Positions 38,880-50,880 of a stretch of DNA of 64,000 nt are shown piece by piece; the first letter of the stretch is position 1, and every line of letters begins with the position of its first letter. A program made the position numbers and the translations under genes. The notes below the pieces were generated by a model. It worked only from the letters and a program-made list of their open reading frames with translations, was not told the origin of the DNA and made no database searches. The DNA is from Bimastos eiseni (Eukaryota; Annelida; Clitellata; Crassiclitellata; Lumbricidae): the NCBI GenBank assembly GCA_959347315.1, contig OY365819.1, positions 19,197,119 to 19,261,118 on the forward strand, read 5' to 3'.

Positions 38880-40300
38880 TTATTTACATGTGTATTTTTA
38901 AAAACAAAGAAAACATTCTCGACTTGTGATTTAGATCATTAATTGTTAACCCGCCAGTTAAAAATAAATATCTGGATATTTTTCTGTTGCCATGAATAAA
39001 TACAATGTTTTTCAGTTTATCCAGTGTAGCCACTATGTAATAACACATTTGCGTAAAGCAGATTTGGAAAAATCCGTTGAAATGAAGCATGGGCAATCCA
39101 CAATGATGCATCCAAGTTTTTCCATTTGGTGTGCTTTCATGTTCCACATTTTTATGCATCTCTGCTTAGATAAGAAGAGGTTCCATCAAGCAGACAAAGC
39201 TAGCAAATTTTTAACCTATTGGCATCACCATTTGCGTTCGAATTAGTTCTCTTTAGCATAATATACATTTCTATACCCATACAAAGTAAAGTTTCAACAT
39301 TTTTTGAACAAATCCTTGATACCGGGTAAAGTGTTTTTTTTTATCGAGAAAGTCGACTTGCTTCAAACCAAATAATTTTAACCAGCATCTGTGTTGACCT
39401 ATTTGCAGAACAATTTGGGTTAGAATTAGTTCTCTAGATATCATTATCTAGCACATCCTGCTTCTCAATAATATTACCAATTTACCATGCCTTGTCATAA
39501 ACAGCTGCAATGTATTTCCCTGATGAACACAGCTGACCCATATCCAATACATTTGCTGCAACTGAACCAACAAGACACATCAATGTTGCTACTGTATCAG
39601 ATGATTATGAAAACCTCTTTGGTTTCTGTCCATCATGCGGTATTAAGCAGTGACGACTTCTTGTGCCTGCTAACTTCTTGGCACAAGAAAATCTTTTTTC
39701 ATGACCATTTGTTGGTACAAGAACATCAGTTTTTTGAACAAAGAAGAATTTAATGCCTTTGGTCGGTGCTGACAGCCTGTAGACTTCCACGCAGCCACAC
39801 GCATTAATGAGCCATCACATGGTGACTTTCCTTTGCTATTGGCATAAATGTGTCATTCTGTTGTAATGTTGGAAGTCCTGCTGGTGATGCAAACGATTGC
39901 AGAAGTTTTTCAAGTTCTACTGCACCACCATTGAAGCGCAGAATATGTTAAACGTATGGCATTGCTTCCGAAATGCCTGACAACACGTGATAAGTTTGCA
40001 GTTTGTCATCACCATCCATATTTGACACCACAGCAACTGCATCAATGGGTCCAGACATACTTCAAAGGCATTAAATTCTTCTTTAAATCAAATGCTTATT
40101 TTTTTCTTCATGATATTTATCTGGCTCCTTTTTCAGAACATTTATGTTGCTCCTTTTCTTTGGGAATTTATGTGGCCTTGTGCCAGAAAAGACACTATTT
40201 TAGGCTCTGGTGCAGACATCAAACCTATATCATCCTTGTCATGGATGCATCGTTAAATAAGCTTATCATACATCAAATGGCCGCACACTAAGGCCATATC
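38880..40300. other. Unresolved remnant region with internal inverted similarity
   Basis: The string AAAGGCATTAAATTCTTCTT occurs on the plus strand near 40,065 and on the minus strand near 39,745. A minus-strand stretch near 39,500 reads GKYIAAVYDKAW then IGNIIEKQDVLDND, a form I associate with proteins encoded by invertebrate DNA transposons, though I cannot name the family. Probably a decayed DNA element. Confidence 0.35.
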
Positions 40301-41560
40301 ATAGAGACCAGATCAGTACACTGCACCGTCCTTTAGTGATAGGCATGCTGGAGAAAGTCGGATGGCAAGGCGATGACGGAGTCAGAGGAGGGGCGGATAA
40401 TGACATTCGTTAGTTCAAACATACAAATCCTGAGCAATACAAATCCTGAGCAGGGCCAAACATGCAAATCCACACGAAATAGTAGGAACACGTAACGATA
40501 AAATTTTTAACAAGAGTTAGGTGATGAAATCAAGTCCTACAGCTGCTCGTTTTACCATCATCCCCTAGGGAGTGGAAGATGGAGTCAACCATATGGGCCG
40601 TTATGGGGATAGCGAGCATCAAACCTGTGTCCATATGTTCTTCATGCCTGTGTTTCACCCTATCTGCCCCAAGTATGAGATGGCCACTCTCCATCCTTGA
40701 CACCGAGAAATCAGACCAAGAAAACACGATCTAACCCGAACCCTGATGCGATTCATATCCAGTCAAATCAGAACAATAATATTGTTTAGAATGTTCGCAA
40801 GATTTAGCCACTAAATCCAAGTCACAGGTGAAACCAAACCAATCGCAAAACGCTCGATCGATACACAAATCAAATAAAATCACATTTTGTGCATCCATAA
40901 AATCAACTGAACACTACATTAATGTAAACATAACAGTACAAAATAGTAATATAGATAGCATAAAATAATGATCAGTAAAGAAACTATTACATCTGTTATA
41001 CGACTAACTCTCGTTTAAATTATTATATCGTCATATGTTTCTAAGGCCATTACTGAGTAATTGTGCATTATATAAAGGTAAGTTAGCTGCTCGCTGTTGC
41101 CCATTTTTGCTTTATGCAACTTAAGGTGGATGCTTGTTAGACTATGCTGTCACCTTAGCGAAGGCGTGTGTAGCAGTTTCTTTTCGTTTGCATTCGCTAG
41201 GTGGCTGCGTTATTATATCGTGCATGAAGTTGATGAAAATAGTTCGTCTTATGCGTTTTCTGCCAACTGCCTTATATTCTGTCGCCTTGTATGTTTCTAG
41301 GTTTTTGTTTTTCTGTCTTTGTTTACTATGTGTATGTTTCGAACCACTGTAATCAGACAATTTTAGGTATTTGACACCAATGCTGCCGTGTGACTATCTT
41401 CAACCATTGTTGCCAATCACCCTTCATCATCTGTCTCAGGACTTTCACTCCTCGGGCTTTCCACTCCAAACCGAATCGTCTGTTCAAGAATTCTTCCCCC
41501 AACTGATCTGATCTGACAACGCTCATCACCTCCTGCTTCTATGTTAACCAACACAATGCC
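40300..41560. other. No recognised gene
   Basis: AT-rich in the first half. Open frames at 41,097-41,360 on both strands are short with no recognised similarity. Confidence 0.45.
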
Positions 41561-41640
41561 TAATGAATGGAAGGACTAGTCAGCTTTATGGGGTGACTAG
41601 AATAGATCTCGCTTCCTGCTGCTCTTGCCCAGTGCGTCAT
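41560..41640 (+). repeat. Dispersed repeat family C
   Basis: TGCCTAATGAATGGAAGGAC then TAGTCAGCTTTATGGGG and CGCTTCCTGCTGCTC; see 22,235. Confidence 0.6.
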
Positions 41641-41644
41641 TCTA

Positions 41645-41975
41645 TTCCATTTACGGATTGATAAAGCGCTCTACAACCTAATCAGAGGCGCTCCCAGTGC
41701 GAAGAACCCCTAGAGAAACGAAAAGTCTTAAGAGAACTAGTACATTTAGAAACATTTGTGCTACTAGATATAAGATTGCAGCACGAGTCACAGCAGGAAG
41801 GCTGTTCCATATCAAAGGGCCAACAGAGGCATAGGCATGACGCTGAGCTGCGGCAGTTTCAGACCGATCCATTCCTACATGATCTAGTCGACAGCCGGCG
41901 GCCAAGTAGGCAAGCGCAAAATTAACTCGGCTTCTGGACAGTGGACACCCGTGCATTGCACATGCATGGTCCATG
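41645..41975 (-). mobile_element. 5'-truncated CR1/L2-like LINE, 3' end
   Basis: Minus reading GCRLDHVGMDRSETAAAQRH then ASVGPLIWNSLPAVTR, the LINE C-terminal signature in good condition. The 3' motif AAAGCGCTCTACAACCTAAT is at the plus-strand left end. Confidence 0.85.
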
Positions 41976-41996
41976 GTAGTATGATGGTACTACAAT

Positions 41997-42275
41997 CAAA
42001 GACGGTAGAGTCATAGACTAAGATATGACACTTCCTATCTCCGCTGTGTATCTGAATGTTCACGTCATCTACCTTGGAATCGATTGTCGTTGCTAAGATA
42101 CTACTAACATACCATTATACCATTCGCTACGTGGCGCGGCTGGCGTGGCGTGAGCCGCGCCACGTAGCGAATGGTATAGTGGGTTTTGTGCTTTGACTGC
42201 CACACACTACACACAGATCAAATACACAGCGAGCTATGAAGTGTCATATCTTAGGCTACGACTCTGCCATCTTTG
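41997..42275. mobile_element. 279-bp palindromic MITE
   Basis: Terminal repeats begin CAAAGAYGGYAGAGTC and continue about 37 bp (to AAGATATGACACTTC) with few changes. 7-bp duplication CTACAAT at 41,990-41,996 and 42,276-42,282. The centre holds a perfect 24-bp inverted repeat (TACCATTCGCTACGTGGCGC and on) around an 11-base loop GGCGTGGCGTG. Superfamily not settled; 7-8-bp duplication would suit hAT. Confidence 0.85.
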
Positions 42276-42735
42276 CTACAATGATGCTGGTTTATTTTAA
42301 AAGTTTCAATCTCTTGTTAGTACGGTCATTGCACGGGGCGTTAAAAGGCCATTCAAACGGAGAGCGGTGGTGTTGGATATGACCCGGTCAGACTCTCATT
42401 AAAAAATGAGCTGGGTCGAGACTACATTACGGTCGTTATATAAAAATGTTTACATTTACATCAAGGACCAATAGTCGCATTCACAATTTGCATGGCGTGG
42501 CTAAGGTGTTCATGAAAAGCGCAATACTACCCGCCGCTCTAATAGAAATACTTAGTCTATGAATTCGTATCGAAGGGCAGGAAAGAGAGATCAGCGTTGT
42601 TTACCACGCATGTGGTTGTTTATAAAAGTTTCTTTGATACAGGTCTTTAGATACAGGTCTTTTGCGTCGTTAAATAAACTTATATCAAAAAGGTCTTTAG
42701 AATAATTGCACGCAGGATTTTGTAAGTCAAATAAC

Positions 42736-42870
42736 ATGAGGATCACCTCTTTCTGGAGGGCGGATGTTGAACGGTTTTCGGACGAGAGCTACCAAGAGGA
42801 TCAGCCGACTGACTAAAGGGCTATTGGACCCTCAAGGTGCCGAAGTAGGCCAGCAAACTCTTCTAGCCAA
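42736..42870 (+). pseudogene. ARPC5: ARPC5-like exon 1, broken
   Basis: ATG then SFWRADVERFSDESYQEDQ, aligning with the FRK.DVD..DE....ED acidic N-terminus of ARPC5. TAA follows at 42,814. From 42,827 the +1 frame reads DPQGAEVGQQTLL, similar to the GPDE.EV...L segment. Donor gtatcc at 42,871. Confidence 0.65.
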
Positions 42871-43024
42871 GTATCCTTTTTAAATTCGGCGATTTCCGTG
42901 TATCGCAGAAATGCGTACAGTGAGAATGATTTGGGCAATTTATTGTTTTAGCGATCCCAAAAATGTCTGCTTTATTAAGCGTAAGAATCGAGTTTTAATG
43001 AAGGAATGATCACAAGTCATTTAA

Positions 43025-43345
43025 ACAGAATTCTTTTCATCACATCCAGCTTCCACTTAGGTATAATTCTTTTCATCACATCCAGCTTCTAACTTAGGTA
43101 TGATTGGTTTCATCACATCCAGCTTCCACTTACATATGATTCTATTCATCACATCCAGCTTCCACTTACATATGATTCTATTCATCACATCCAGCTTCCA
43201 CTTAGGTATAATTCTTTTCATCACATCCAGCTTATACTTAGACCTGCATGATTCTTTTCGTCACATCCAGCTTCCACTAAGGTATGATTCTTTTCATCAC
43301 ATTCAGCTTCTACTTAGGTATGATTCTTTTCATCATATCCAACTT
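43025..43345. repeat. 36-bp minisatellite
   Basis: About nine copies of TATGATTCTTTTCATCACAT plus CCAGCTTCCACTTAGG. It resumes at 44,103-44,180 after an inserted element. Confidence 0.9.
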
Positions 43346-43346
43346 A

Positions 43347-44101
43347 GAGCTGTACCGATATCACTTTTTGCCGTTTATTGCCGATTATTTCATTTTCCAA
43401 TACCAATTTTATAGCAGATGATATAGCCGATTATTTCACCAATTATTTTACCGATTATTTCATTGTGTTTCCCAAGATGTCTGGTTCCAAAAGATAGACC
43501 TACTGCTACTGCCTATAGTTGTGATACAAGCAAAACACTTTCTCCGTAGGAGACGTATACATGTAGTTGGGGACTAATCCTAGGCAGGCAATACAGATTG
43601 GGCAGACTGTCGTCAACCTTGCATGATGGAGGAGAGAAAAGAGATATCTATGTAATTGGACGCCTTCTTCTCTCAAACGTGCCAATGATGTCATTCCCTC
43701 CCCACTTTTACAACATGCCACTTTGGCCTAAAATACCAACCAACAGCAAGATTGGGCCAGCAGAGATGACCTGTGCCCAGGGTAATTACTACGACTCACT
43801 CTGCACACCACCTGTATTGACACTTTTCCACGGTATGTATTAACACAATGCCTTCTGGTCTTAAGTAGCCATGCTCTACAAAACCCGAGTTAACACGCTA
43901 GGGGAACGGTACGGAATGCTGTCCTTCACAGACCCAGTGATGTTGATGTCGTCATTTTGCTTTTATAGAGTGAAATTAATATTATAAAATTTAAAAATAA
44001 TTTTTAATATCGGCGCCGATTATCTTGCCGATTACCGATATCACCGATATCTCTATAATTGGCCCTGATCATCAGTGCTACCGATGTATCGGTACAGCTA
44101 A
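43347..44101. mobile_element. Non-autonomous hAT-like element inside the minisatellite
   Basis: Left end AGCTGTACCGATATCAC, right end read inward AGCTGTACCGATACATC. GCCGATTATTTCA / GCCGATTATCTTG-type subterminal copies occur on both sides. It interrupts the 36-bp array; the flanks ATCCAACT and ATCCCGTT could be a decayed 8-bp duplication. About 755 bp, no coding capacity seen. Confidence 0.7.
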
Positions 44102-44716
44102 TCCCGTTTGTACTTAGGTATTAACCTTTTCATCACATCTAGCTTCTACTTAGGTATGATTCTTTTCGTCACATCCAGAGATGAATTCTTTTAGTCTGTC
44201 TCAGAAACCATGCAGAAATGTTTGGGCTGCTAAAACCATAGATTACCATGATTTAATGGCAGCAAATAACAGTGACTGAATATTGGCTTCTGGGCATTTT
44301 TCCATCTAACCTCAGTGTCCGGGTTTATTATCTGATTCACAGAGCATTTAGATAGTCCAGGAAGGGAAGGACTTTATAAATTGTTACATTTTGCTGTCTG
44401 GCCCCGTTTTAAGGTTCAAAGTTGGTGTGATAGCTTCCCTAATGATAATTACACTAGCAATATAGCACACTGTTATACTATCCAGTGTAATCTATTGTCA
44501 TTTAGTAATTTATGTAGCTCCATTATCATCGATGTATTAATATATACATTGTTGGCTATTTGTATTGTGCCTTAAATAGAGTTATGGATTTCGGTTGTAT
44601 TTGAATGTGATGGTTGTTTGCCATTTAAGTTCCCTCTATGAACCATACTCTGTGCCTTAGGTAGGCAACCGTAGACAGTTCCTCTGAACCGTTGCTTTTC
44701 CTTAACTTGTTGTCAG

Positions 44717-44797
44717 CTATTCAGAGGGAAGAATGCGGACGCTCTTCTGTACGTCCTCAGCGACGCTCCGGTCTCTATAAAGAATCAGCCAGTGAAG
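44717..44797 (+). pseudogene. ARPC5: ARPC5-like exon 2
   Basis: Acceptor ttgtcag, 27 codons, donor gtagat. Reads LFRGKNADALLYVLSDAPVS then IKNQPVK, matching the L..GN...AL...L..PP...K.Q.VK segment of ARPC5. No lesion here. Confidence 0.85.
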
Positions 44798-44839
44798 GTA
44801 GATTGTCATCAGATTCAGCCTTTCATGTATGTATGTATG

Positions 44840-44890
44840 CAGACAGACAGGCAGGCAGACAGACTGACACAGGAAGGCAGGCAGACAAGT
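44840..44890. repeat. TATG / CAGA microsatellite
   Basis: GTATGTATGTATG followed by CAGACAGACAGGCAGGCAGA. Confidence 0.85.
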
Positions 44891-44949
44891 TATTACAGGA
44901 GTAGAATTTCACTTTCAGCTGCCATACAGTGCTCTTTTACATTATATAT

Positions 44950-45055
44950 CTAATTCAGCCAATGCCACCGCCTAGTGAAGGATGGACTAGTCAGCCTTAC
45001 GGGGGATACGGGCCTCAAACTTATTCCTCAGTTCTGCGCTCCAGTGTCCTATCCA
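44950..45055 (+). repeat. Dispersed repeat family C
   Basis: GCCTAGTGAAGGATGGACTA then GTCAGCCTTACGGGGGATAC; see 22,235. Confidence 0.6.
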
Positions 45056-45747
45056 TCATGTCTGTATTTATGGTTGCAATTGTGTTTATGGAGGTGTGCC
45101 CACTGACCCCCCTTATGTAGTAATTCTTGGTGAGCAGAGTGATTCTGCAATAGAGTCAACTTCAGCTGTCATACTGGTCAGTTCTTCTTTTGAAGATAAT
45201 TTATCTTCTGATTAAATTGTGAAATCCTCTTTTTTCTGCTTCTATACTTCTTAGATAATGTTTCTGTCTCCTTGCCTTCTCTTCTCTGTTCTAGCTAACA
45301 CTGTGCGCACTACTCTTTTAGCCTACGTGTGCCCTGTGTCGATCTAAGAAAAAACTGTCTTCTGCGATGGTAGTCATCGACATGACATCTGCATGTGATA
45401 CGTCAAACAGTTTTTCCAAACCTTCAATCTTCAAATAAAAAAATTTTCATTAGCTATCTGGGTCACAGTCTTGCGATTAATGTTCTTCTTCAGGTCAGTG
45501 CTTGCCATTAGCTAAATATGGCTTCCAACTTCTCAATGGCATTCCTCTCAAATGTCAGCATACTGCCATTGACCAAAATAATGTGAATAACTTCACGTAC
45601 AACACACCGTGAACTGTTTAGATTGTCAAGAATTTAGGACAGATTAGAGATAATAAGTCAGTTAGTAACAAGTATAACGGTGAAACAAATGCAGTTCATG
45701 TGTACACTGAGACAGGTACACAGGATTGCAATATAACAGAAACTTTA

Positions 45748-46040
45748 CTCAATCAATCAATCAATCAATCAAAAAGATTTGATATAGTGCCCTTCAAGAT
45801 ATCTACTCAGAAGCACTCCCGGCCTAACCGCAGCTGAAAAGGACAGTTTTCAGAGAGGTGTAAAATGAAGATGAGGAGTTCCCATGTATGAGACAGAGTT
45901 CTTTGGGAAGTCCATTCCAGATGGTAGGTCCCACGAGCAAGAAAGCCCGATGCTGCATTATGGAAGTGCGTGCAAAAGAGACATTCAGGTCGCCATGAAC
46001 TGCAGAGCAAAGAGGACTGCTGTTGAGCTACCAGCAAATA
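45748..46040 (-). mobile_element. 5'-truncated CR1/L2-like LINE, 3' end
   Basis: Left (plus) edge: (AATC)n tail, ATATAGTGCCCTTCAAGATA, AAGCACTCCCGGCC. Minus frames contain GPTIWNGLPKELC- and FYTSLKTVLFSC-like pieces of the LINE C-terminus. Confidence 0.75.
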
Positions 46041-46811
46041 TCAACATTGACTAAGCAGAGCAAGATTTTTAACTGATACTTCAACAGCTCCATTACAACA
46101 AGTGATGAACAGAAGGAGAGATGAACTACCAGCGACATCATGCTGGTTGGGATCTAATGCCCCGAGCCAAGTACCCAGAGGCCAGTCGTCGGTGATGATA
46201 TTCCACAGAGTATTAGAGTAGGGAAACTAAGGTCACTGATGACTAGCGGTTGACTGTTCCAAAATGAGTGTTGCAACGACATTGTTAAGGCAGTTTTTGT
46301 TTAGATCTATTTTCTTAAAAGTCTAGTTCTAAATAACATTTGACACACCTGTGTCGAATCTGTTGATATTGCATCTGAACGATTTTACTGAATTATAAAT
46401 AAGCGAAAATAACATATTGTCGGATATTAATTTCCTAAGGATAATAATTTTATTAACTTCACAGATGTTGAGCCACCTCTAAATATCTAAATATTTATCC
46501 AAAATTTAAAATAATTACTATGGAAATTTCTCTTGTGATTGACAGGTAACAAAATGGAAGGGTACCACAGAAGAAATGCAGAAGTTAATTTTTAAGTGTC
46601 ACATGTACTAAAATGGGCGTTGAAGAGAGATGGGGACAATCAGTCAGAGTGCTTAAATTGATTTGAATTAGAAGTTGTTTATCAAATCGATTAGCTAATT
46701 GATTGACTAAATTGGTGATCTATTATAATTAGAATTGGCAAAGTATTAGCTATTAGTCCAATCAATTTGAATCTAATGGTAAACCAAAGCAGTTTGTTGT
46801 TTAGATATTAA

Positions 46812-46875
46812 GTGTAGTAATGTAATGTCATCTAGCACTTATATAGCGCCCCTTCAAGATATCTACTCATGACCT
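46812..46875 (-). mobile_element. LINE 3' tail remnant
   Basis: TAATGTAATG tail, CTTATATAGCGCCCCTTCAA, GATATCTACTCATGACC. It lies about 40 bp before ARPC5-like exon 3. Confidence 0.65.
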
Positions 46876-46917
46876 GCCACTGCCGAATAAGTAAAGTATA
46901 TGTTTTATTTTCTTCAG

Positions 46918-47088
46918 GACAGAGTGTTGCAGTCCGTTATAAAGGTTCTGATGTCGTTCAGGGCCAACGAGATTGAGGCCGGCCTCAAAGGCCTCATGAG
47001 ACATTACACGCTGATGAAGTACACCTATCGAGGATTCGAGAGCTCGTCATAGGGCAGCAGCGGACAGCTTCAAGTTTGGCATGATAAG
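46918..47088 (+). pseudogene. ARPC5: ARPC5-like exon 3 with internal TAG
   Basis: Acceptor ttcttcag, 57 codons, donor gtaatt. VIKVLMSFRANEIEAGLKGL, then LMKYTYRGFESSS, TAG at 47,050-47,052, then GSSGQLQVWHDK. LMKYIY.GFE.PS.GSS..L.WHEK is the ARPC5 signature, so similarity continues unbroken through the stop. Confidence 0.88.
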
Positions 47089-47719
47089 GTAATTATTACC
47101 ATTACTTGTATTATTAATACTAGTAACAATATAATGTAATCAAACATTTATATAGCACAAACTCAAACTCAAAGATATTTATTTACCGTATTTGTTCCTG
47201 CCTGAATATATGACCACACTGGATCAGTCGACAGTTCTGAATTTATGTAAGAGGAGGTCTTGCTCAAGGTTCTCGCACAGCAAGTATTTCAGAGGAGGAG
47301 GAGGATATAGTACATTGCCTCCACCTCTACCCCCACTACAAAGGTGAGGCTGAATTGTCTCCCTGACTTTTCAGGGTGATTTTCAAGCATGCCAACTGCT
47401 GTTTGGGGCGAGAAGTAGTTCATTTAACTAGCCATCAACGCCCCTTACATATTGGATACACATTGAGCAACCATGAGCATTGAGTGAATAATTTGGTTCC
47501 TGTATTGATGATAGCATTATGGCCAAAGTTTTGGGATGCTTGTAGATGTCAGATTTTTTCAATATTACTTTATTTGCTTCAATTACTGAAGCCATGTTTG
47601 ATGGTCGCAATTCAAAGTATCAAGTGTTGTGTTTCTGGCTTTCGTCTGTTCTTGATACGATATCAACTTTGGCTTGAATTTCATTCGGGCTTGAATTTCA
47701 TTGTCATTTGGGGCTTAAT

Positions 47720-49600
47720 TTAAATGCTGTCTTATTCAAGGATCGATTCAATTTGAGTATGATTTAAGGATTGAATGAGTTTGAATAAGTTAGTTAGTAA
47801 GTTATTTGAGTATGATTTTAGGATTGACTCAGTTTCAGAGTAGTTAGTAAGTAAGTAATTTTAGTATGGTTTAAAGTTTGACTCAATATCAGAGTAGTTA
47901 GTAAGTAAGTTATTTGAGTATGGTTTAAAGATTGACTCATTTTCAGAGTAGTTAGTTAGTAAGTAATTTGAGTATAGTTTAAAGATTGACTCAGTTTCAG
48001 AGTAGTTAGTAAGTAAGTAATTTTAGTACGGTTTAAAGATTGACTCAATTTCAGAATAGTTAGTAAGTAAGTAATTTGAGTGTGATTTACTGATTAATTC
48101 AGTTTCACAGTAATTTGAGTTTGATTTGGCGATTGATTCAGTTTGAGAGTGGTTAGTAAGTAAGCAAGTAAGTTGAGTGTGATTTAAAGATTGATTAAGG
48201 TTGAGTAAGCTAGTCAGCAAGTAGTTTGAGTGTCATTTAGAGATTGATTCAATTTGAGGGGAAGTTAATAAGTAAGTTATTTGATTGTGATTAAAAAAAA
48301 TATTCCATTTGATTAAGTTTGTGAGTATGTAAGTAATTTGAGTTATATGATATAAAGATTGATTCATTTTGAATAAGCTAATAAGTAAGTTAGTTCTTAG
48401 AGTGTGATTTAAATATTTATTCAGAGTAAGTGAATGAGTGAGTGAGTAAGTAATTTGAATATGAGTTAATACAGATTGATTCAGTTTCAGTAAATTGGTT
48501 AGTTAGTAATTTGAGTGTGATTTCAAGATTAGTTCAGTTCGTTTAAATTAATAGATAAGTAATTTGAGCATGACTTCAAGATTCATTCTGTTTGAGAGTA
48601 GATAGTAAGTGATTTGAGTGTGATTTTAAGATTGATTCAATTTAATTGAGTTAGTAAGTAAATAAGTAATTTTAGTTATAGGTCTTTAAGATTCAGCAAA
48701 CTACTTAGTTTGAGTGTGATTTAAAGATTGATTCAGTGTGAGTAAGTTAGTAAGTAAGTTAATTAAGTGTCATTTAAAAAATCGATACAGTTTGAGCCAG
48801 TTAGTAAGTAAGTAATTTGAGTGTAATTTAAGGATTTACTCAATTTTAGTGAGTTAGTAAGTAAGTAAGTAATTTGAGTGTGATTTTAAGTTTGATTCAT
48901 TTTTAGTGAGTTAGTAAGTAAGTAAATAATTTGAGTTGTATGATTTAAAGATTGATTCACTGTAAGTAAGTCAGTTAGTAAGTCATTTGAGTATGAGTTA
49001 AAGATTGATTCAATTTGAATAAGCTAGTAAGTAAGTAGATTATTTGAGTGTGATTTAAAGATTGATTTGGTTTGGTTAAGTTTGTAAGTAAGTCATTTGA
49101 GTGAAGTTTCAAGATTTATTCAGTTTGATGAAATTGGTTAGTAAGTAATTTGAGTGTGATTTTAAGATTGATTCAGTTGAGAGTAGGTGGCAAGTGATTT
49201 GAGTGTGATTTTAAGATTGATTTGAGTTAGTAAGTAAGTTAAATAATTTGAGTTATATGATTTAAGATTGATTCAGATAGTGAGTAGGTTGAGTGTGATT
49301 TAACGATTAATTCAGTGTAAGTTAGTAATTAAGTAAGTAAGTAATTTGAGTTATATGATTTAAAAATTGATTCAGTTAGTAAGTAGTTTGAGTGTGATTT
49401 AAAGATTAATTCAGTGTGAGTAAGTTAGTAAGTTATTTAAGTGTGATTTAAAGATTGATACAGTTTGAGTCAGTTTGTAAGTCAGTAATTTGCGTGTAAT
49501 TTAAAGATTGACACAATTTGAGGGAGTTGGTAAGTAAGTAATTTGAGTGATATAATTTAAAGATTGGTCCAGTCTAATTAAGTTAGTAAGTAAGACGTAC
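47720..49600. repeat. About 45-bp degenerate minisatellite, 1.9 kb
   Basis: Some 40 irregular copies built from AGTTAGTAAGTAAGTAATTT, GAGTGTGATTTAAAG and ATTGATTCAGTTTG. Unit length varies, which suggests an old array. An inverted fragment of the same unit sits at 53,893-53,970. Confidence 0.9.
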
Positions 49601-49639
49601 ATAATTTGAATTTTCTTAGATTTCATACAAATTGAGCAA

Positions 49640-50500
49640 TTTTAAACTGTCTGATAATCACTTTAAAATGGTTTATTATGATAAAGAGAAGCAATATGAA
49701 CCAAATTGAGGTCAAAAATCGTCATATTTACATAATTTTACTTTTATTTTTTTACGGCTTAAAATGTCAATATCTTCGTTATTTCTTCATCAAGTGAAGA
49801 TATTTCTGCAGTCCGCTGTTGCCCATAGGCCCATAAACATGCTGTGAAAAAATTATTCAGTTTGGAGAACATCGATTTTTTCGTCCGAAAAAACCGATGG
49901 ACTAACCATCATCGGTTTTTTCGCGTGAAAAAATCGAACTTCTCCAAACCGAGTAAGCATGTTTATGGGTCTACAAGCATCACAGATCTGCAAAAATATC
50001 TTCAATCAATGAAAAAATAACCGAGATATTGCGGTTTTCTTGAGAAATCAAAAAATTTTAAAGTTTTATGAAATCACTTTAAAATAGTTTATTATGATAA
50101 AGAGAAGCTATATGAATCTAATTGAGGTCAAAAATCATAATTTTTACATAATTTTAATTTTATTTTTTATGGCTTAAAATGTCAATATCTTCGTTATATC
50201 TTCATCAAGTGAAGATATTTCTGCAGTCCGCTGTTGCCCATAGGCCCATAAACATGCTGTGAAAAAATTATTCAGTTTGGAGAACATCGATTTTTTCGTC
50301 CGAAAAAACCGCATCATTGGTTTTTTCGCGTGAAAAAATCGAACTTCTCCAAACCGAGTAAGCATGTTTATGGGTCTACAAGCATCACAGATCTGCAAAA
50401 ATATCTTCAATCGATGAAAAAATAACCGAGATATTGCGGTTTTCTTGAGAAATCAACAAATTTTAAAGTGTGCCAGAATTGCTTTAAAATCGTATATTAT
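49640..50500. repeat. Family P: two tandem palindromic units, period about 416 bp
   Basis: Each unit has a left arm (GATAAAGAGAAGCAATATGA ... CCCATAAACATGCTGTG ... CATCGATTTTTTCG) and a reversed right arm (AAAAATCGAACTTCTCCAAA ... GTTTATGGGTCTACAAGCAT). Centres are at about 49,908 and 50,313. Arms are about 150-170 bp. Confidence 0.85.
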
Positions 50501-50639
50501 GACGAAGTCAATGAAGTAATACTTATATTGGGCACTTTATGTCATTTCTGTTGACAGACTACTACAAAATCGTACAACCTGGAAACCGATTAGAAGACCC
50601 AAACACAGAAGAAGACAGGTATTTTAAGAAGCCAAAGTC

Positions 50640-50880
50640 ATTTATTATTTGCCACCTCTCAGCATCGTGCCTATGCCTCTATTGGCCCTTCACTATGGAA
50701 CAGCCTTCCTACTGGGACTCGTTCTGCAATCTTATCTAGTAGCACAACTGTTTGTGCTCGTTCTCTTAAGACTTTTCTTTTCTCTAGGGGTTTCTCGCAC
50801 TGGGAGCGCCTCTGTTTAGGTTGTACTGTGAGAGGCGCTTTATAAATCCGTAAATAGAATAGAATAGAATAGAATTTTTG
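50640..50880 (+). mobile_element. 5'-truncated CR1/L2-like LINE, 3' end
   Basis: Across frames: LSASCL, SIGPSLW/SYWDS-like, RSLKTFLFSRGFSHWERLCL. Then GAGGCGCTTTATAAATCCGT and an AATAGAATAGAATAG tail. Confidence 0.75.

Noticed and set aside
38992..39246. 84-codon plus-strand open frame as a gene
   Set aside because: Overlaps a remnant with internal inverted copies; no start or splice support.
46918..47052. TAG at 47,050 as the normal end of a protein
   Set aside because: Similarity to ARPC5 continues through the stop to a good donor and into exon 4, so the stop is a lesion.
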